Positions 55,993-64,000 of a DNA stretch of 64,000 bases are shown one piece after another; position 1 is the stretch's first letter; every line of letters begins with the position of its first letter. The notes under the pieces were generated by a model. It made no database searches. It worked only from the letters and a program-made list of their open reading frames with translations, and was not told the origin of the DNA. A program made the translations under genes and the position numbers. This stretch comes from Akkermansiaceae bacterium UBA7331 (GTDB lineage Bacteria; Verrucomicrobiota; Verrucomicrobiia; Verrucomicrobiales; Akkermansiaceae), in contig DKPP01000002.1 in NCBI GenBank assembly GCA_002471255.1, positions 27,623 to 91,622 of the forward strand, read 5' to 3'.

Positions 55993-56098
55993 GATTGCGT
56001 AATTGGCGGGTTCTTATCCGCTCCGCGCGCATTGTAATGACTTTTTGAAAATAAGCAATATGTTTAGAAAAAATTGCCCGTTTATATGTGACAATAAA

Positions 56099-56130
56099 AA
56101 ACCCCATTCCGATAGGAATGAGGCTTAAAA
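56099..56130 (-). terminator. terminator after the SurA-like gene
   Basis: On the minus strand CCTCATTCC pairs with GGAATGGGG around TATC, followed by TTTTTTATT. It lies between the SurA-like gene and asd. Confidence 0.85.
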
Positions 56131-56148
56131 ATCTATGTGAGATCGCCT

Positions 56149-57255
56149 TTAGATATATTTATGAATAATCGCGCGTTCTCGTAATTGGTTGACCCATTTT
56201 TTATAGCGTTCACTACTACGTTTCATGCGTACATGAGTATCAACTTGCTCTTTCACTTTGGAAAGTGGTGGTGCCGGTGCATATTGTTTTTTCTGCACGA
56301 CTAGAATAGTAAAACCTTGCGGGCTAATAAGTGGACCAACTATTTTACCAATTTCCGAGTCAAAAATAACGGTGGAAACTTCCGGCGATAAAGATGATCG
56401 TTTTACCATTGGGGCTTGGCCACCATCGGTAGCATTCATGTCTTCGGAATAACGCTTGGCGAACTCTTCAAATTGCTTAGGATCTTTGTTTAGTTCTTCA
56501 ACTACAATTTTTGCTAACGCTAATTGTTCTTCAGGCTGTACGCTTAAATCTGCCGAATACGCAGGAATGAAGATTTTTTTGAATTGAACCTGATCTTGGG
56601 TGATGTCTCTTAAATCATGTTTGATTTTGGCATATTCCTTCTTGATTTCATCAGGTGTAGGAGGGATGCCGTCATCATATTTCATTTGGCGCATACCTTC
56701 GATTTTAACATTACGCTCTGTTATTTCACGGTGCCCACGGATAGTCATGTTGCTTCTTCTTAAGTTCTCAAGAAACAAATCACGATTGCCATTAAAGGTG
56801 GACATAATGATGTGATTAATACGTTGATCGATTAAGTATTCCGGAATTTGGCGACCGGATTTTTCAAAATCATTAAGCACTAATTCGCGATCAATCAAAT
56901 CATTTAGGATAGCTTCCTTTGCGATAGCAAGCTGTCGTGTAAACTCGGGACCTTGACTTGGGTAAACTGTGGCAAGTTGCTGATAAACCGTATATAGGAG
57001 GAAGCTTACTTCGTTTGTAGTAATAGGTTTGCCATTGACGGAAGCCGCTACACGGTTGAGCACCGGCATGCCTGTTAATTTGGCGGGGGCGTTTGGATTC
57101 TTTACTTCCTTAGATTTGTCGGGAGTAACTGTTGTTACGTCTTTGTTTGGTCTAAGTTGTACGTCTTTGGGTAAAGATTCATTTGGTGTCTGGGCGTTAG
57201 CGACCACGGCACAAGCTAATAACGGAAGAGTCAGGTATTTGGATAGAAGTGTCAT
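56149..57255 (-). CDS. SurA-like periplasmic chaperone / peptidyl-prolyl isomerase
   Basis: This protein of about 368 residues from ATG 57255 has a signal peptide (MTLLSKYLTLPLLACAVVANA), a SurA N-terminal helical domain (VAASVNGKPITTNEV, LNDLIDRELVLNDFEKSGRQIP) and one parvulin-type domain (FEEFAKRYSEDMNATDGGQAPMVKRSSLSPE). It would chaperone outer-membrane proteins such as the receptor and autotransporter described here. A TTG three codons further up gives no better start. Confidence 0.87.
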   Translation of the reverse strand: MTLLSKYLTLPLLACAVVANAQTPNESLPKDVQLRPNKDVTTVTPDKSKEVKNPNAPAKLTGMPVLNRVAASVNGKPITTNEVSFLLYTVYQQLATVYPSQGPEFTRQLAIAKEAILNDLIDRELVLNDFEKSGRQIPEYLIDQRINHIIMSTFNGNRDLFLENLRRSNMTIRGHREITERNVKIEGMRQMKYDDGIPPTPDEIKKEYAKIKHDLRDITQDQVQFKKIFIPAYSADLSVQPEEQLALAKIVVEELNKDPKQFEEFAKRYSEDMNATDGGQAPMVKRSSLSPEVSTVIFDSEIGKIVGPLISPQGFTILVVQKKQYAPAPPLSKVKEQVDTHVRMKRSSERYKKWVNQLRERAIIHKYI

Positions 57256-57388
57256 ATAAATCAATCGTGCCTATTTTAGAAATAGTTTAGAATGTCTATG
57301 ATATGCTTACAATATCTTTTTAGGTATGTATGATAGACAAAGCGATTACAAAGCTTTTATTTTTTATAAAAATTGGTAAGGTGAGGTT

Positions 57389-58117
57389 ATGAATTTCGGG
57401 GAGAACGTTATGAAAGGTCTTTTGCATGCTTCTCGGATTTCTAATATGCCCACCATTTTGACAAATGCTCTTGTTGTTTGTTCGTTTTCTTTGGGATTTG
57501 ATGCATGGAATACTTGGGTTTATGTTATTTGTGCTATCATGGGGTTCTGCTTTTATTTGGCAGGGATGTGGGGCAATGACCTATCTGATTTTCATTGGGA
57601 TTCTCGGTATAAACCATCTCGTCCGTTGCCTGAAAAATTAATCAGTCCGTCTTTCTTGCTTTTTTTAATGGTTGTGGTTGGTACGGTAGGTTCTCTTTTT
57701 TATCTCTACTTTAGTTGGTCTCAGGTGCTACCTCTTCTCGTTTTATGGGCGAGTATCGTTTTATATAATCAATTTCATAAATATTGGAGTGCATCTCCCT
57801 TGCTTATGGGTGCTTGTAGAGGGGCGTGGGTTTGGTGTGCTGCTACTCTTGTTTCCATGTGGAAAGATGTACCGATAAGCTTTGATTTATATAGTTACAT
57901 GATTTCATTGGGCGTCTATACGGCTTTATTGACCACTATTGCTCGCCGCGAATTACATTCGCATAAAGCCCATTTATGGGTCAAAAGGCTTTTAGGAGGA
58001 ATGTGCGTATTTGATGCGATATGGCTCATTGGTGTAAATTGGTTTTTTGCCTTAATAGCAATTGTTTGTTGGTGTATTTCTTTTTATTTGCAAAAAATGG
58101 GGATGAGATCAACATAG
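57389..58117 (+). CDS. UbiA-superfamily membrane prenyltransferase-like protein
   Basis: This 242-residue polytopic protein carries both UbiA-type Asp-rich signatures in altered form. The first is GNDLSDFHWDSRYKPSRPLP (about 69-90), a close match. The second, in the loop near LYNQFHKYWSASPLLMGACRG, is replaced by an MGxCRG motif of the EboC-like branch. It is shorter than quinone-pathway UbiA proteins (about 290). The acceptor is unknown. It precedes the ExbB gene by 53 nt. Confidence 0.7.
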   Translation: MNFGENVMKGLLHASRISNMPTILTNALVVCSFSLGFDAWNTWVYVICAIMGFCFYLAGMWGNDLSDFHWDSRYKPSRPLPEKLISPSFLLFLMVVVGTVGSLFYLYFSWSQVLPLLVLWASIVLYNQFHKYWSASPLLMGACRGAWVWCAATLVSMWKDVPISFDLYSYMISLGVYTALLTTIARRELHSHKAHLWVKRLLGGMCVFDAIWLIGVNWFFALIAIVCWCISFYLQKMGMRST

Positions 58118-58170
58118 GTTTGGATTGAAATTTTGAATTATCGTTTTATTATTAAGTCGAGTAAGAAAAT

Positions 58171-58839
58171 ATGAGTGAATTAATTGACAAAATAGGCCCT
58201 TTGTTTTGGGTGTTGTGTGCCTTTTCTGCTTACGCATTAGCCATTTTGGCTGAACGTCTTTTGTATCTGCATCGTATTCAGATTAATGCCGGCGATTTCT
58301 TGTGTGGTATAACCAAATCGGTTCGGGCCGGTAAAATTAATGAAGCTTATCATGAAGCTAGTGCTTTGCCCGGGCCTATGGCTCGAGTAGTGGAAACCGT
58401 ATTAAAACATGCTGATTTACCTCGCGAAGAATTAAGAGGTATAGCTCAAGATGCAGCTCAGCTTGAAGTTTTTCATGTAGAAAAGCATTTGCGCGGTTTA
58501 TTGGTAGTAGCTACGGCTAGTCCTTTGGTTGGTATGCTTGGTACGATGATGGGATTAATGCAGTTTTATGCTCAACCTGGGATTTTAAATGGAGCCTCTC
58601 CTACGATTACAATGTCTGATGCTATTTTTCAGGCTTTGCTTAGTTCTGCAATGGGGTTATGTGTAGCGATACCTGTTTATTTATTTTATTGCTACCTTAG
58701 CGCTAAGATACGACAAGTGATTTTTGGTATCGAACGTGTTGGAGTGGAATCTGTTAATATTGTTTGTGACGCTAAACGTCGTGATGCCGTAGTTGTTTCT
58801 GAAGAAATATCTTTAGATGATCAATTTTTAGAAGATTAA
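58171..58839 (+). CDS. ExbB/TolQ-type proton channel protein
   Basis: This 222-residue protein has one N-terminal membrane segment and two more at about 109-130 and 158-185. The family signature is VATASPLVGMLGTMMGLM. With the next gene it forms the proton channel that powers TonB- or TolA-driven work at the outer membrane. It starts an operon with 3-nt and 6-nt spacings to the following two genes. Confidence 0.9.
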   Translation: MSELIDKIGPLFWVLCAFSAYALAILAERLLYLHRIQINAGDFLCGITKSVRAGKINEAYHEASALPGPMARVVETVLKHADLPREELRGIAQDAAQLEVFHVEKHLRGLLVVATASPLVGMLGTMMGLMQFYAQPGILNGASPTITMSDAIFQALLSSAMGLCVAIPVYLFYCYLSAKIRQVIFGIERVGVESVNIVCDAKRRDAVVVSEEISLDDQFLED

Positions 58840-58842
58840 ATT

Positions 58843-59283
58843 ATGGTGCTAAAAACAAGGTCAGATTTACCTACGTCAGTTTTATTTTTGCTCCTTGCTG
58901 TAGGTTTGGATTTGGTTGTTTTGATTTTTGTGCTGACTATTTTGACATCTCGAGTTGGGATGGAATATGGTTATGAGATTAAATCCGCCTCTTCACGTTA
59001 TGTGATGAATGTATCCCCTGATGCTATTTTTTTATCTGTGACGGCCGGTGAAAAGCCCGAGTTTTTTATAGGAAACAGACGAATTGACGGAGGGATGTCC
59101 GGTGTATCTCGGGAGCTTGATCATTTGGTAAAAGATGCTAAAGATTCCAATTCGGAGCGCGTCACTATTGTGTTGAATTTAGATGGGACAGTGAGCAGAT
59201 ACTTGGAGCAAGATTTGGTCGATTTAGTTTTATCTAAGGGAATGAACTGCGCCATTGCCGCAGGGCCTAAGTATAATTATTAA
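58843..59283 (+). CDS. ExbD/TolR-type stator protein
   Basis: This 146-residue protein has a single membrane helix (about 12-35) with Asp23, the proton-path residue of the family, and a periplasmic domain resembling the ExbD/TolR fold (NSERVTIVLNLDGTVSRYLEQDLVDLVLSKG). Its start is 3 nt after the ExbB stop, so translation is coupled. Confidence 0.88.
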   Translation: MVLKTRSDLPTSVLFLLLAVGLDLVVLIFVLTILTSRVGMEYGYEIKSASSRYVMNVSPDAIFLSVTAGEKPEFFIGNRRIDGGMSGVSRELDHLVKDAKDSNSERVTIVLNLDGTVSRYLEQDLVDLVLSKGMNCAIAAGPKYNY

Positions 59284-59289
59284 TATATC

Positions 59290-60060
59290 GTGGGAATAAG
59301 GACAAAACGTAGTTGGCGAAAAAAGATACTCGATAGTCATATGGGGTTAACCTTTGACTGGCGAGCTACCGGCTTGCGCCCCTGGCGCGTCTTAATATGG
59401 TCGTTGCTAATCTTTGTGGCCATGATTACTTTCTTATTCATGATTGATGTAAAAGTGCCTTGGTCACAAGCTCAATCTCAGCAGGCGGGGTCTGTGCTGC
59501 TTTTGCCAAAGGATAATCCTATTTTGGAGCATTTGATCGCCCGTAAAACGCCTTTGCCTACCCGTGGGCCCGTATGGGCTGATCCGGTAATGTCGGGGTT
59601 AGGTGATCAAGGTTTTTGTCAATTAATCAAAGGTTTGGATTTACGTGATACGCCTTTAAAAGATTGGAATACGGATACCTTTAAAGTTGTCGATCCGGTG
59701 CTTTGGTCTAATGATGTGCTCCTAGAATGGTGGGGCAAAGATTTAAAGGATATATCGGGGATGCAGGCTGTTTGCATTCCTGTTATAAGTTTATGCACGC
59801 CTGAACTAAAAGCTAGAATCACATCTCAAGGCAAACGTGACGTATTTTCCAAATCTACGGATTTGACCGGATCAAAGAGCACATTTTTGCTATCGGTGAA
59901 CGAGTGGGGTGTGCCTAAAGAGATTGTTTTAATCGATTCATCCGGTAACGATGAAGCTGATGTCTTTGCTCGGGATTTTGTGAACTCTCTTCGCTGGGCG
60001 CCTTCTTCCGGTATCAAGTCGGGTACAATATCTATAGAATGGGAAAATAAAGAAAATTAG
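59290..60060 (+). CDS. TonB-like energy-transducing protein (putative)
   Basis: The reading frame gives 256 residues from a GTG start, 6 nt after the exbD stop. There is a membrane segment at about 35-53 and no proline-rich spacer. The C-terminal FLLSVNEWGVPKEIVLIDSSGNDEADVFARDFVNSLRWAP has the strand-helix-strand pattern of TonB C-terminal domains. Its place after exbB-exbD supports a TonB/TolA role. The N-terminal half is unfamiliar. An ATG at 59341 would shorten it by 17 residues and keep the membrane segment. Confidence 0.6.
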   Translation: MGIRTKRSWRKKILDSHMGLTFDWRATGLRPWRVLIWSLLIFVAMITFLFMIDVKVPWSQAQSQQAGSVLLLPKDNPILEHLIARKTPLPTRGPVWADPVMSGLGDQGFCQLIKGLDLRDTPLKDWNTDTFKVVDPVLWSNDVLLEWWGKDLKDISGMQAVCIPVISLCTPELKARITSQGKRDVFSKSTDLTGSKSTFLLSVNEWGVPKEIVLIDSSGNDEADVFARDFVNSLRWAPSSGIKSGTISIEWENKEN

Positions 60061-60063
60061 ACA

Positions 60064-60279
60064 ATGATGGAGCTTGATCAATTTATTTTATCGCTTTTCT
60101 TTATTGGTTTGGCAATTGTGCTGATTGCTGCGTTGATTGGATTTACCACAAATCGTTGGCAAAATTTCAGAAGATCAAAACGTCAAATTCGTTGTCGCAT
60201 TTGCTCTCACCGATATATGGACCATAAAAAAGATAAGATCTCCGAATGCCCTAATTGTCAGGCAAAAAATAAGCGCTAA
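60064..60279 (+). CDS. Small membrane protein with zinc-ribbon-like tail
   Basis: This 71-residue protein has one membrane helix (about 8-28) followed by a basic stretch and a C-terminal CRIC...CPNC pair of CxxC motifs, as in a zinc ribbon. It starts 3 nt after the TonB-like gene, so it is part of that operon. I do not know its function. Confidence 0.7.
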   Translation: MMELDQFILSLFFIGLAIVLIAALIGFTTNRWQNFRRSKRQIRCRICSHRYMDHKKDKISECPNCQAKNKR

Positions 60280-60321
60280 AAAATCCCCTCATTGTTACAT
60301 GAGAGGATTAGATAAAAAAAT
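60279..60321. terminator. hairpin between the TonB-like operon and a lipoprotein gene
   Basis: AATCCCCTCAT pairs with ATGAGAGGATT with one mismatch. T-rich or A-rich flanks on each side suit termination in both directions. Confidence 0.65.
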
Positions 60322-60765
60322 TTAGTAAATCCTAAAGGATTCTTCGTCGAGTGGGATAGAACTATCAAAATTTTGTTCATCTCCACCATGAGTGCCAATT
60401 TCTTCTCTTACATAAAGTACATCGACTTTAGTGCCTTGACCTTCGGAAGAACGATAGGCGATGCGTGGCTTTCTTATAACAACCGTATTACCTCCCATTT
60501 TTGCTGCTTCGGTCTTAAAGTAATCCATTTGTTTTACGTCTAAGTCGGAAACATCTAAGGTTTTGCCGGCAGGCCCCTCAAAGTGTCCCACATTGGCGTA
60601 GTCACCGAGAGGAAAGGAATCCATAATCAAGACATCATTAGCAGCTACCGGTGCTTTAGAAGCGCTTGTGACAACGGGCTTCCATCCACCTACACCACTT
60701 GTATTAGTGCAAGAAATAAGAGTTGAGCTAAGAACCAAACCAATGCAGAGAGTCAACTTTTTCAT
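60322..60765 (-). CDS. Lipoprotein of unknown function
   Basis: This 147-residue protein has a lipobox (STLISC, Cys19) after a basic start. The body is mixed alpha/beta and includes LDVKQMDYFKTEAAKMGGNTVVIRKPRI, reminiscent of the YajQ-like or RcsF-like 'aKmGaN' pattern seen in small periplasmic lipoproteins. I assign no function. It lies 20 nt after the unknown gene at 60786 in the same direction. Confidence 0.75.
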   Translation of the reverse strand: MKKLTLCIGLVLSSTLISCTNTSGVGGWKPVVTSASKAPVAANDVLIMDSFPLGDYANVGHFEGPAGKTLDVSDLDVKQMDYFKTEAAKMGGNTVVIRKPRIAYRSSEGQGTKVDVLYVREEIGTHGGDEQNFDSSIPLDEESFRIY

Positions 60766-60785
60766 AATGGAGCTTAATGATTGAA

Positions 60786-61049
60786 TTAATAGTCTGATAC
60801 GGGAAGGAAAATGCAGCGAAAGATTTCATCGCCATTGTTGAAAATTCGTACGACGATTTGATCGGGGGATCGATCTACACAGTAAGCATCGTGATCTTCA
60901 GGTACGGTCGGCGTAAATCGTCGCTGATGTCGTACGGCAAAAACATGTTGTCTAAAAACGCCAACGATAGCGTGATTGCTCATCTTGACGATTGAGTAAT
61001 AATCACTTGTAGGTAACGGTAATGTCGGTGGGTTCTTTATCGTTTTCAC
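60786..61049 (-). CDS. Hypothetical protein
   Basis: This protein of 87 residues has no signal peptide, is rich in His, Arg and Val, and contains PTVPEDHDAYCVDRSPDQIVVRIFNNGDEIFRC. No family is recognised. A later Met at residue 23 (MSNHAIVGVF) is an alternative start. Coding status is supported mainly by its place between two same-strand genes and by its acceptable length. Confidence 0.5.
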   Translation of the reverse strand: MKTIKNPPTLPLPTSDYYSIVKMSNHAIVGVFRQHVFAVRHQRRFTPTVPEDHDAYCVDRSPDQIVVRIFNNGDEIFRCIFLPVSDY

Positions 61050-61113
61050 AACAAAATCTTAAAATATTTTAGTGAATTGTCTAATATCATTTGTGGCATT
61101 GATTAACAAAATG

Positions 61114-61713
61114 TTAATCTTCTCTGCCAAGCATTGATCGGGTTTCTGAAATGGTGGTCGCTTGATGTTCACCTGAGCTCATGATGACAGGACGCTCAAA
61201 GTTATTTTTTTTCTCTTCTACGAAAGCATTTTGCTTTGTTTGGAATTGCTTATTAAAACCCTCATAAGACTTATTTTGTTGTGCTGCTACTTTTGTTTCA
61301 AAAGACTTATTTCTATCTTCCCATGTTTTGGTAGATACTCCCTTAGCCTTAGTGATAAATTCCGGTGTGGAGAGATTTCCTTCTTCATAGGATTTATTGC
61401 CTTTCCATGCGGCTGTTTCAAAGTTTTTGTCGAAATCCTTGTACGTTTTGGTATCGAATTTTTCCGTTTTAAATTCCTTACGTGCTAACGGATTTCCTTT
61501 AGGGTCAAATTTGTCTCCTTCAAAAGCGCTCCGTTTGTCAGAAACGACGGTTAAATTACCAAAAGCGTCCTTTTTATAGCTAAAGCCTCCCTCTAATCTT
61601 TTGACGAGTGATGGCTCATTAGGGTTTTTTTCTAAATGGTTTTTGGTTGTACGTTGTGCGCAAGAGCATAGTAAGGCTCCAAAAACGACTAGGGAAAGGG
61701 GCAAAATACTCAT
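61114..61713 (-). CDS. Lipoprotein with a 40-residue internal repeat
   Basis: This 199-residue protein has a lipobox near Cys18 (ALLCSC) and a strongly Lys/Asn/Phe/Glu-rich body. DKNFETAAWKGNKSYEEGN (95-113) returns as NKSFETKVAAQQNKSYEGFN (135-154), a 40-residue period, with further degenerate copies before and after. I know no family with this signature. It may be an envelope spacer or peptidoglycan-associated protein. An adjacent HU gene reads in the same direction. Confidence 0.75.
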   Translation of the reverse strand: MSILPLSLVVFGALLCSCAQRTTKNHLEKNPNEPSLVKRLEGGFSYKKDAFGNLTVVSDKRSAFEGDKFDPKGNPLARKEFKTEKFDTKTYKDFDKNFETAAWKGNKSYEEGNLSTPEFITKAKGVSTKTWEDRNKSFETKVAAQQNKSYEGFNKQFQTKQNAFVEEKKNNFERPVIMSSGEHQATTISETRSMLGRED

Positions 61714-61765
61714 ACAAGGTGACTTATTTCACTCCAATTGTACATATTTTGAAAAAAAGGCAAAC

Positions 61766-61800
61766 AAAAAGGTGTTGCCGTGAATGACAGCAACACCTCA
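61766..61800 (-). terminator. terminator after the HU gene
   Basis: On the minus strand AGGTGTTGC pairs with GCAACACCT around an 11-nt loop, followed by TTTTTG. Confidence 0.85.
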
Positions 61801-61831
61801 AAAATAGGCACATTAGACAAGTAAAGAGAGC

Positions 61832-62131
61832 TTACTTGGTAAGTGCGGAAACGGATTCCTTAAGTTCTTTGCCAACTTTGAACTTCACTACGGAACGAGC
61901 TGGGATAGGTACGTCTTTACCAGGGTTCTTTGGGTTACGACCTACTTTAGGCTTAACTTCTTTGATGTGGAAAGTTCCGAAGTTACGAATTACTACGCGA
62001 TCGCCGGCAGATAATGTTTCAGAAATAATGTCAACAGCACGTTGAACGATATCGAAAACTTCAGTCTGGGTGAAATCGGTTTCTGCGCTGATCTTATTGA
62101 CGAGGTCTCTTTTTGTAAGTGTATTTGCCAT
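61832..62131 (-). CDS. HU/IHF-family DNA-binding protein
   Basis: This 99-residue protein binds and bends DNA. The HU fold is clear: LVNKISAETDFTQTEVFDIVQRAVDIISETLSAGDRVVIRNFGTFHIKEV, then the DNA-binding arm GRNPKNPGKDVPIPARSVVKFKVGKELK. A single gene with its own terminator. HU rather than IHF is not decided by sequence alone. Confidence 0.95.
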   Translation of the reverse strand: MANTLTKRDLVNKISAETDFTQTEVFDIVQRAVDIISETLSAGDRVVIRNFGTFHIKEVKPKVGRNPKNPGKDVPIPARSVVKFKVGKELKESVSALTK

Positions 62132-62282
62132 AATGAATCTTACTAAATGATATGAATGTGAGATTTGTATAGACTAGGAAACTCTCTTTGTCTCGTAAAA
62201 AATTGAAATTTTTTGGCATCAAGTGATTTTTTTTGAAATTTGTCGTTTTTTGTTGATTTTTCTTGACCTATGAAGTTTTTAA

Positions 62283-63272
62283 GTGACATTTTTTCACGCA
62301 GTGTCTCGAAATATAAAACGATCCAAAACATCATTATCCATCGAATTATCATCTGATGAAGTAAAAGCCTTACTTGAGCTTTTGCGATCACGTAATTTTG
62401 AATCTAAATCGATTGATTATACTCAATTTGCTTATTCGGGTGAAAATGTACAGGTGTCTGTGTATGAGAAAAAAAACAGGCTTGTCGTACAAGGCAAGGG
62501 AATGGATGATTTTATCGAGTTTTCACTTGAGCCGTATGTGACAGGGGTCTTGGAGCATACGTTGGTTGCTCATACGGAATCAGCCGCTAATTCATCCATG
62601 GCTACTAGTGAGGAACAAACACCTCATTTTGGTGTAGATGAAAGTGGTAAAGGTGATTATTTCGGTCCTTTAGTGATTGCCGGTGTGTATGTAAATGCGG
62701 AAATTGCCAAAAAATTACGTTCATTAGGAATATGCGACAGTAAATTGGTGAGTACTTCTTCTAAAATACGTTCCTTGGCTAAACAAATCAGAGCTGTGCA
62801 CGGTATTCAATATCAAATCGTGAGTGTTGGCCCTGAGCGATATAATGAATTATACTACAAAATGAATAATTTAAATCGATTCTTAGCATGGGGCCACTCC
62901 CGAGTAATAGAAGAATTGATTAAATTAGTCCCGGACTGTCCTAGGGCTTTGAGCGACCAATTTGCAAACCCTAAAGTATTGCAACAAGCTTTGGCTGTGA
63001 AAAATATACACATTCAGCTTGATCAACGAACAAAGGCTGAAAGTGATGTAGCCGTGGCAGCTGCCTCTATTTTAGCCAGAGAGCGTTTTGTTAATTGGAT
63101 GGATCAAGCAAGTGAAGCCGGAGGGATAACCTTACCTTTAGGTGCGTCAAATCGCGTTATTTCTGCCGCTAAGGAAATTATTGCGAAACATGGTGAGGAA
63201 ATGTTGCCAAAGGTAGCTAAAATGCACTTTAAAACGACCCAAACGGTTTTAGGACGTAAGAAAAAAGATTAA
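62283..63272 (+). CDS. rnhC: Ribonuclease HIII
   Basis: This 329-residue enzyme cuts RNA in RNA-DNA hybrids. The N-terminal 80 or so residues are the RNase HIII substrate-binding domain. The catalytic domain begins with FGVDESGKGDYFGPLVIAGV (Asp and Glu), continues with SDQFANPKVL, and ends with AESDVAVAAASILARERF. The only start with a plausible length is GTG 62283 (a second GTG at 62301 is possible). Its stop overlaps that of the convergent rlpA by 4 nt. Confidence 0.92.
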   Translation: MTFFHAVSRNIKRSKTSLSIELSSDEVKALLELLRSRNFESKSIDYTQFAYSGENVQVSVYEKKNRLVVQGKGMDDFIEFSLEPYVTGVLEHTLVAHTESAANSSMATSEEQTPHFGVDESGKGDYFGPLVIAGVYVNAEIAKKLRSLGICDSKLVSTSSKIRSLAKQIRAVHGIQYQIVSVGPERYNELYYKMNNLNRFLAWGHSRVIEELIKLVPDCPRALSDQFANPKVLQQALAVKNIHIQLDQRTKAESDVAVAAASILARERFVNWMDQASEAGGITLPLGASNRVISAAKEIIAKHGEEMLPKVAKMHFKTTQTVLGRKKKD

Positions 63273-63790
63273 TTAGAGCAGAGGGTTGCTCGTGGCGGTG
63301 CATACCTCTTCCATTTACCATCGCCAACGGAGACTACTTCAATGTAGACTTTGGATAGACCATGATGTTTTATGCCTAGTCGATCTGCGGTTTCTTCACT
63401 TAAATCAATAAGCCTATTTTTTACAAATGGGCCTCTGTCGTTGACGCGAACTAAGATGTTTTTACCTGTTTTTAATGAAGTAACACGTACTTCGCAAGGC
63501 AAAGGTAGCGTCTTATGAGCTGCATGAACATGCCATGATCTTACATTTTCTCCCAATGCCGTTTCACCGCTCCATAAGCCCCACATTGCCGTTTCATTGT
63601 AATGGGATGCAATGCCTGTGCATGAATAAGTAAGGGCCTCTTCAACACTCATTGGGCAATATCTATAACCCCCAACCGTATAAGGTTGATTTTTATAGCC
63701 TCGATAATCTTTTGATTTTGGGGAACTAGAGCAACTGGTAAGAAATTGTCCTCCTAATATCGTTAAAAGTGTCACATACACGAGTTTCAT
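63269..63790 (-). CDS. rlpA: Septal ring lytic transglycosylase RlpA family lipoprotein
   Basis: This 173-residue lipoprotein has a lipobox (FLTSC, Cys20) and the RlpA double-psi barrel: GIASHYNETAMWG, AAHKTLPLPCEVRVTSLKTGKNILVRVNDRGPF and RLIDLSEETADRLGI. No SPOR domain follows, so it is the short form. RlpA cleaves or binds denuded peptidoglycan at the division site. Confidence 0.92.
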   Translation of the reverse strand: MKLVYVTLLTILGGQFLTSCSSSPKSKDYRGYKNQPYTVGGYRYCPMSVEEALTYSCTGIASHYNETAMWGLWSGETALGENVRSWHVHAAHKTLPLPCEVRVTSLKTGKNILVRVNDRGPFVKNRLIDLSEETADRLGIKHHGLSKVYIEVVSVGDGKWKRYAPPRATLCSN

Positions 63791-63893
63791 GCTTCGAGTT
63801 AGAGTAAAGGGAGCTTAATAATTGTTCAATTCGATTGATGATTTATCATTTGAAATAGGCTTGATGGGCCAATGATTTGTCATATTTCATAAA

Positions 63894-64000
63894 ATGAATG
63901 GCATTTTATTGTCGAAAAGGCAAGCAGCCTTGATGCTCGGTTGGCGTTTTGATACCTTAACGTGTGACGGGCTGTTTAGCACGAATGTCATTTTTTATGA
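63894..64000 (+). CDS. Possible gene start truncated by the window edge
   Basis: An open frame begins at ATG 63894 and runs to the end of the window (35 complete codons, MNGILLSKRQAALMLGWRFD...). The segment SKRQAALMLGWRFDTL has the look of a small helix-turn-helix start, but this is weak. Nothing else was seen in the 210 bp from 63791 to 64000. Confidence 0.3.
   Translation, partial: MNGILLSKRQAALMLGWRFDTLTCDGLFSTNVIFY

Overview
The window looks like a chromosomal segment of a low-GC member of the Verrucomicrobiota, close to Akkermansia. This placement is inferred from gene content, not from a marker-gene comparison. The evidence is a CbiR-type cobamide-remodelling enzyme inside a cobamide salvage operon (CbiR was described in Akkermansia muciniphila), a PEP-CTERM protein, a giant autotransporter, a type III glutamine synthetase, RNase HIII, a type II-C CRISPR locus, and envelope genes of a Gram-negative host.

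Layout. 1-4800: minus-strand cas9-cas1-cas2 (type II-C, no csn2 or cas4). A structured tracrRNA candidate lies upstream of cas9, and the CRISPR array is presumably beyond the left edge. 4979-8545: an MFS transporter and pnp (polynucleotide phosphorylase), whose leader can form two interleaved 9-bp stems. 8708-17046: one very large autotransporter gene split by a one-base frameshift, then a small PEP-CTERM protein. 18041-25348: a tightly overlapping minus-strand cobamide operon (a CPT-like kinase, a CobD-CobQ fusion, CbiB, CobT, CobS, CbiR, CobU). It is divergent from a cobalamin riboswitch and a BtuB-like TonB-dependent receptor. 27881-34843: a family 5 solute-binding protein, a small secreted protein, a secreted GH36 enzyme and an octaheme cytochrome with TPRs. 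34934-37715: four consecutive TetR-family regulators. 37712-44603: thiE, pyrD, dnaE and gadB. 44798-46306: tRNA-Ser(CGA) and a secreted serpin-like protein. 46367-49199: the conserved rpmH-rnpA-yidD-yidC block. 49405-57255: glnN, a hexose-6-phosphate mutarotase, pdxH, nadC, ispA, asd and a SurA-like chaperone. 57389-60279: a UbiA-like membrane protein and an ExbB-ExbD-TonB-like operon ending in a small zinc-ribbon membrane protein. 60322-63790: two lipoproteins, an unknown protein, HU, RNase HIII and RlpA. A possible gene start runs off the right edge.

How the parts fit. The TonB-dependent receptor under riboswitch control would import corrinoids, probably energised by an ExbB/ExbD/TonB system such as the one at 58-60 kb. 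CbiR would cleave unsuitable cobamides, and CbiB, CobU, CobT and CobS would rebuild the preferred one. The kinase translationally coupled to the CobD-CobQ fusion is the most interesting unknown, because CobD needs L-threonine phosphate and no PduX- or BluE-type kinase is present. Other items worth a second look are the pnp leader, the tandem TetR cluster, the serpin-like protein with a poor inhibitory hinge, and a Cas9 HNH motif where alanine sits in place of the usual acidic residue.
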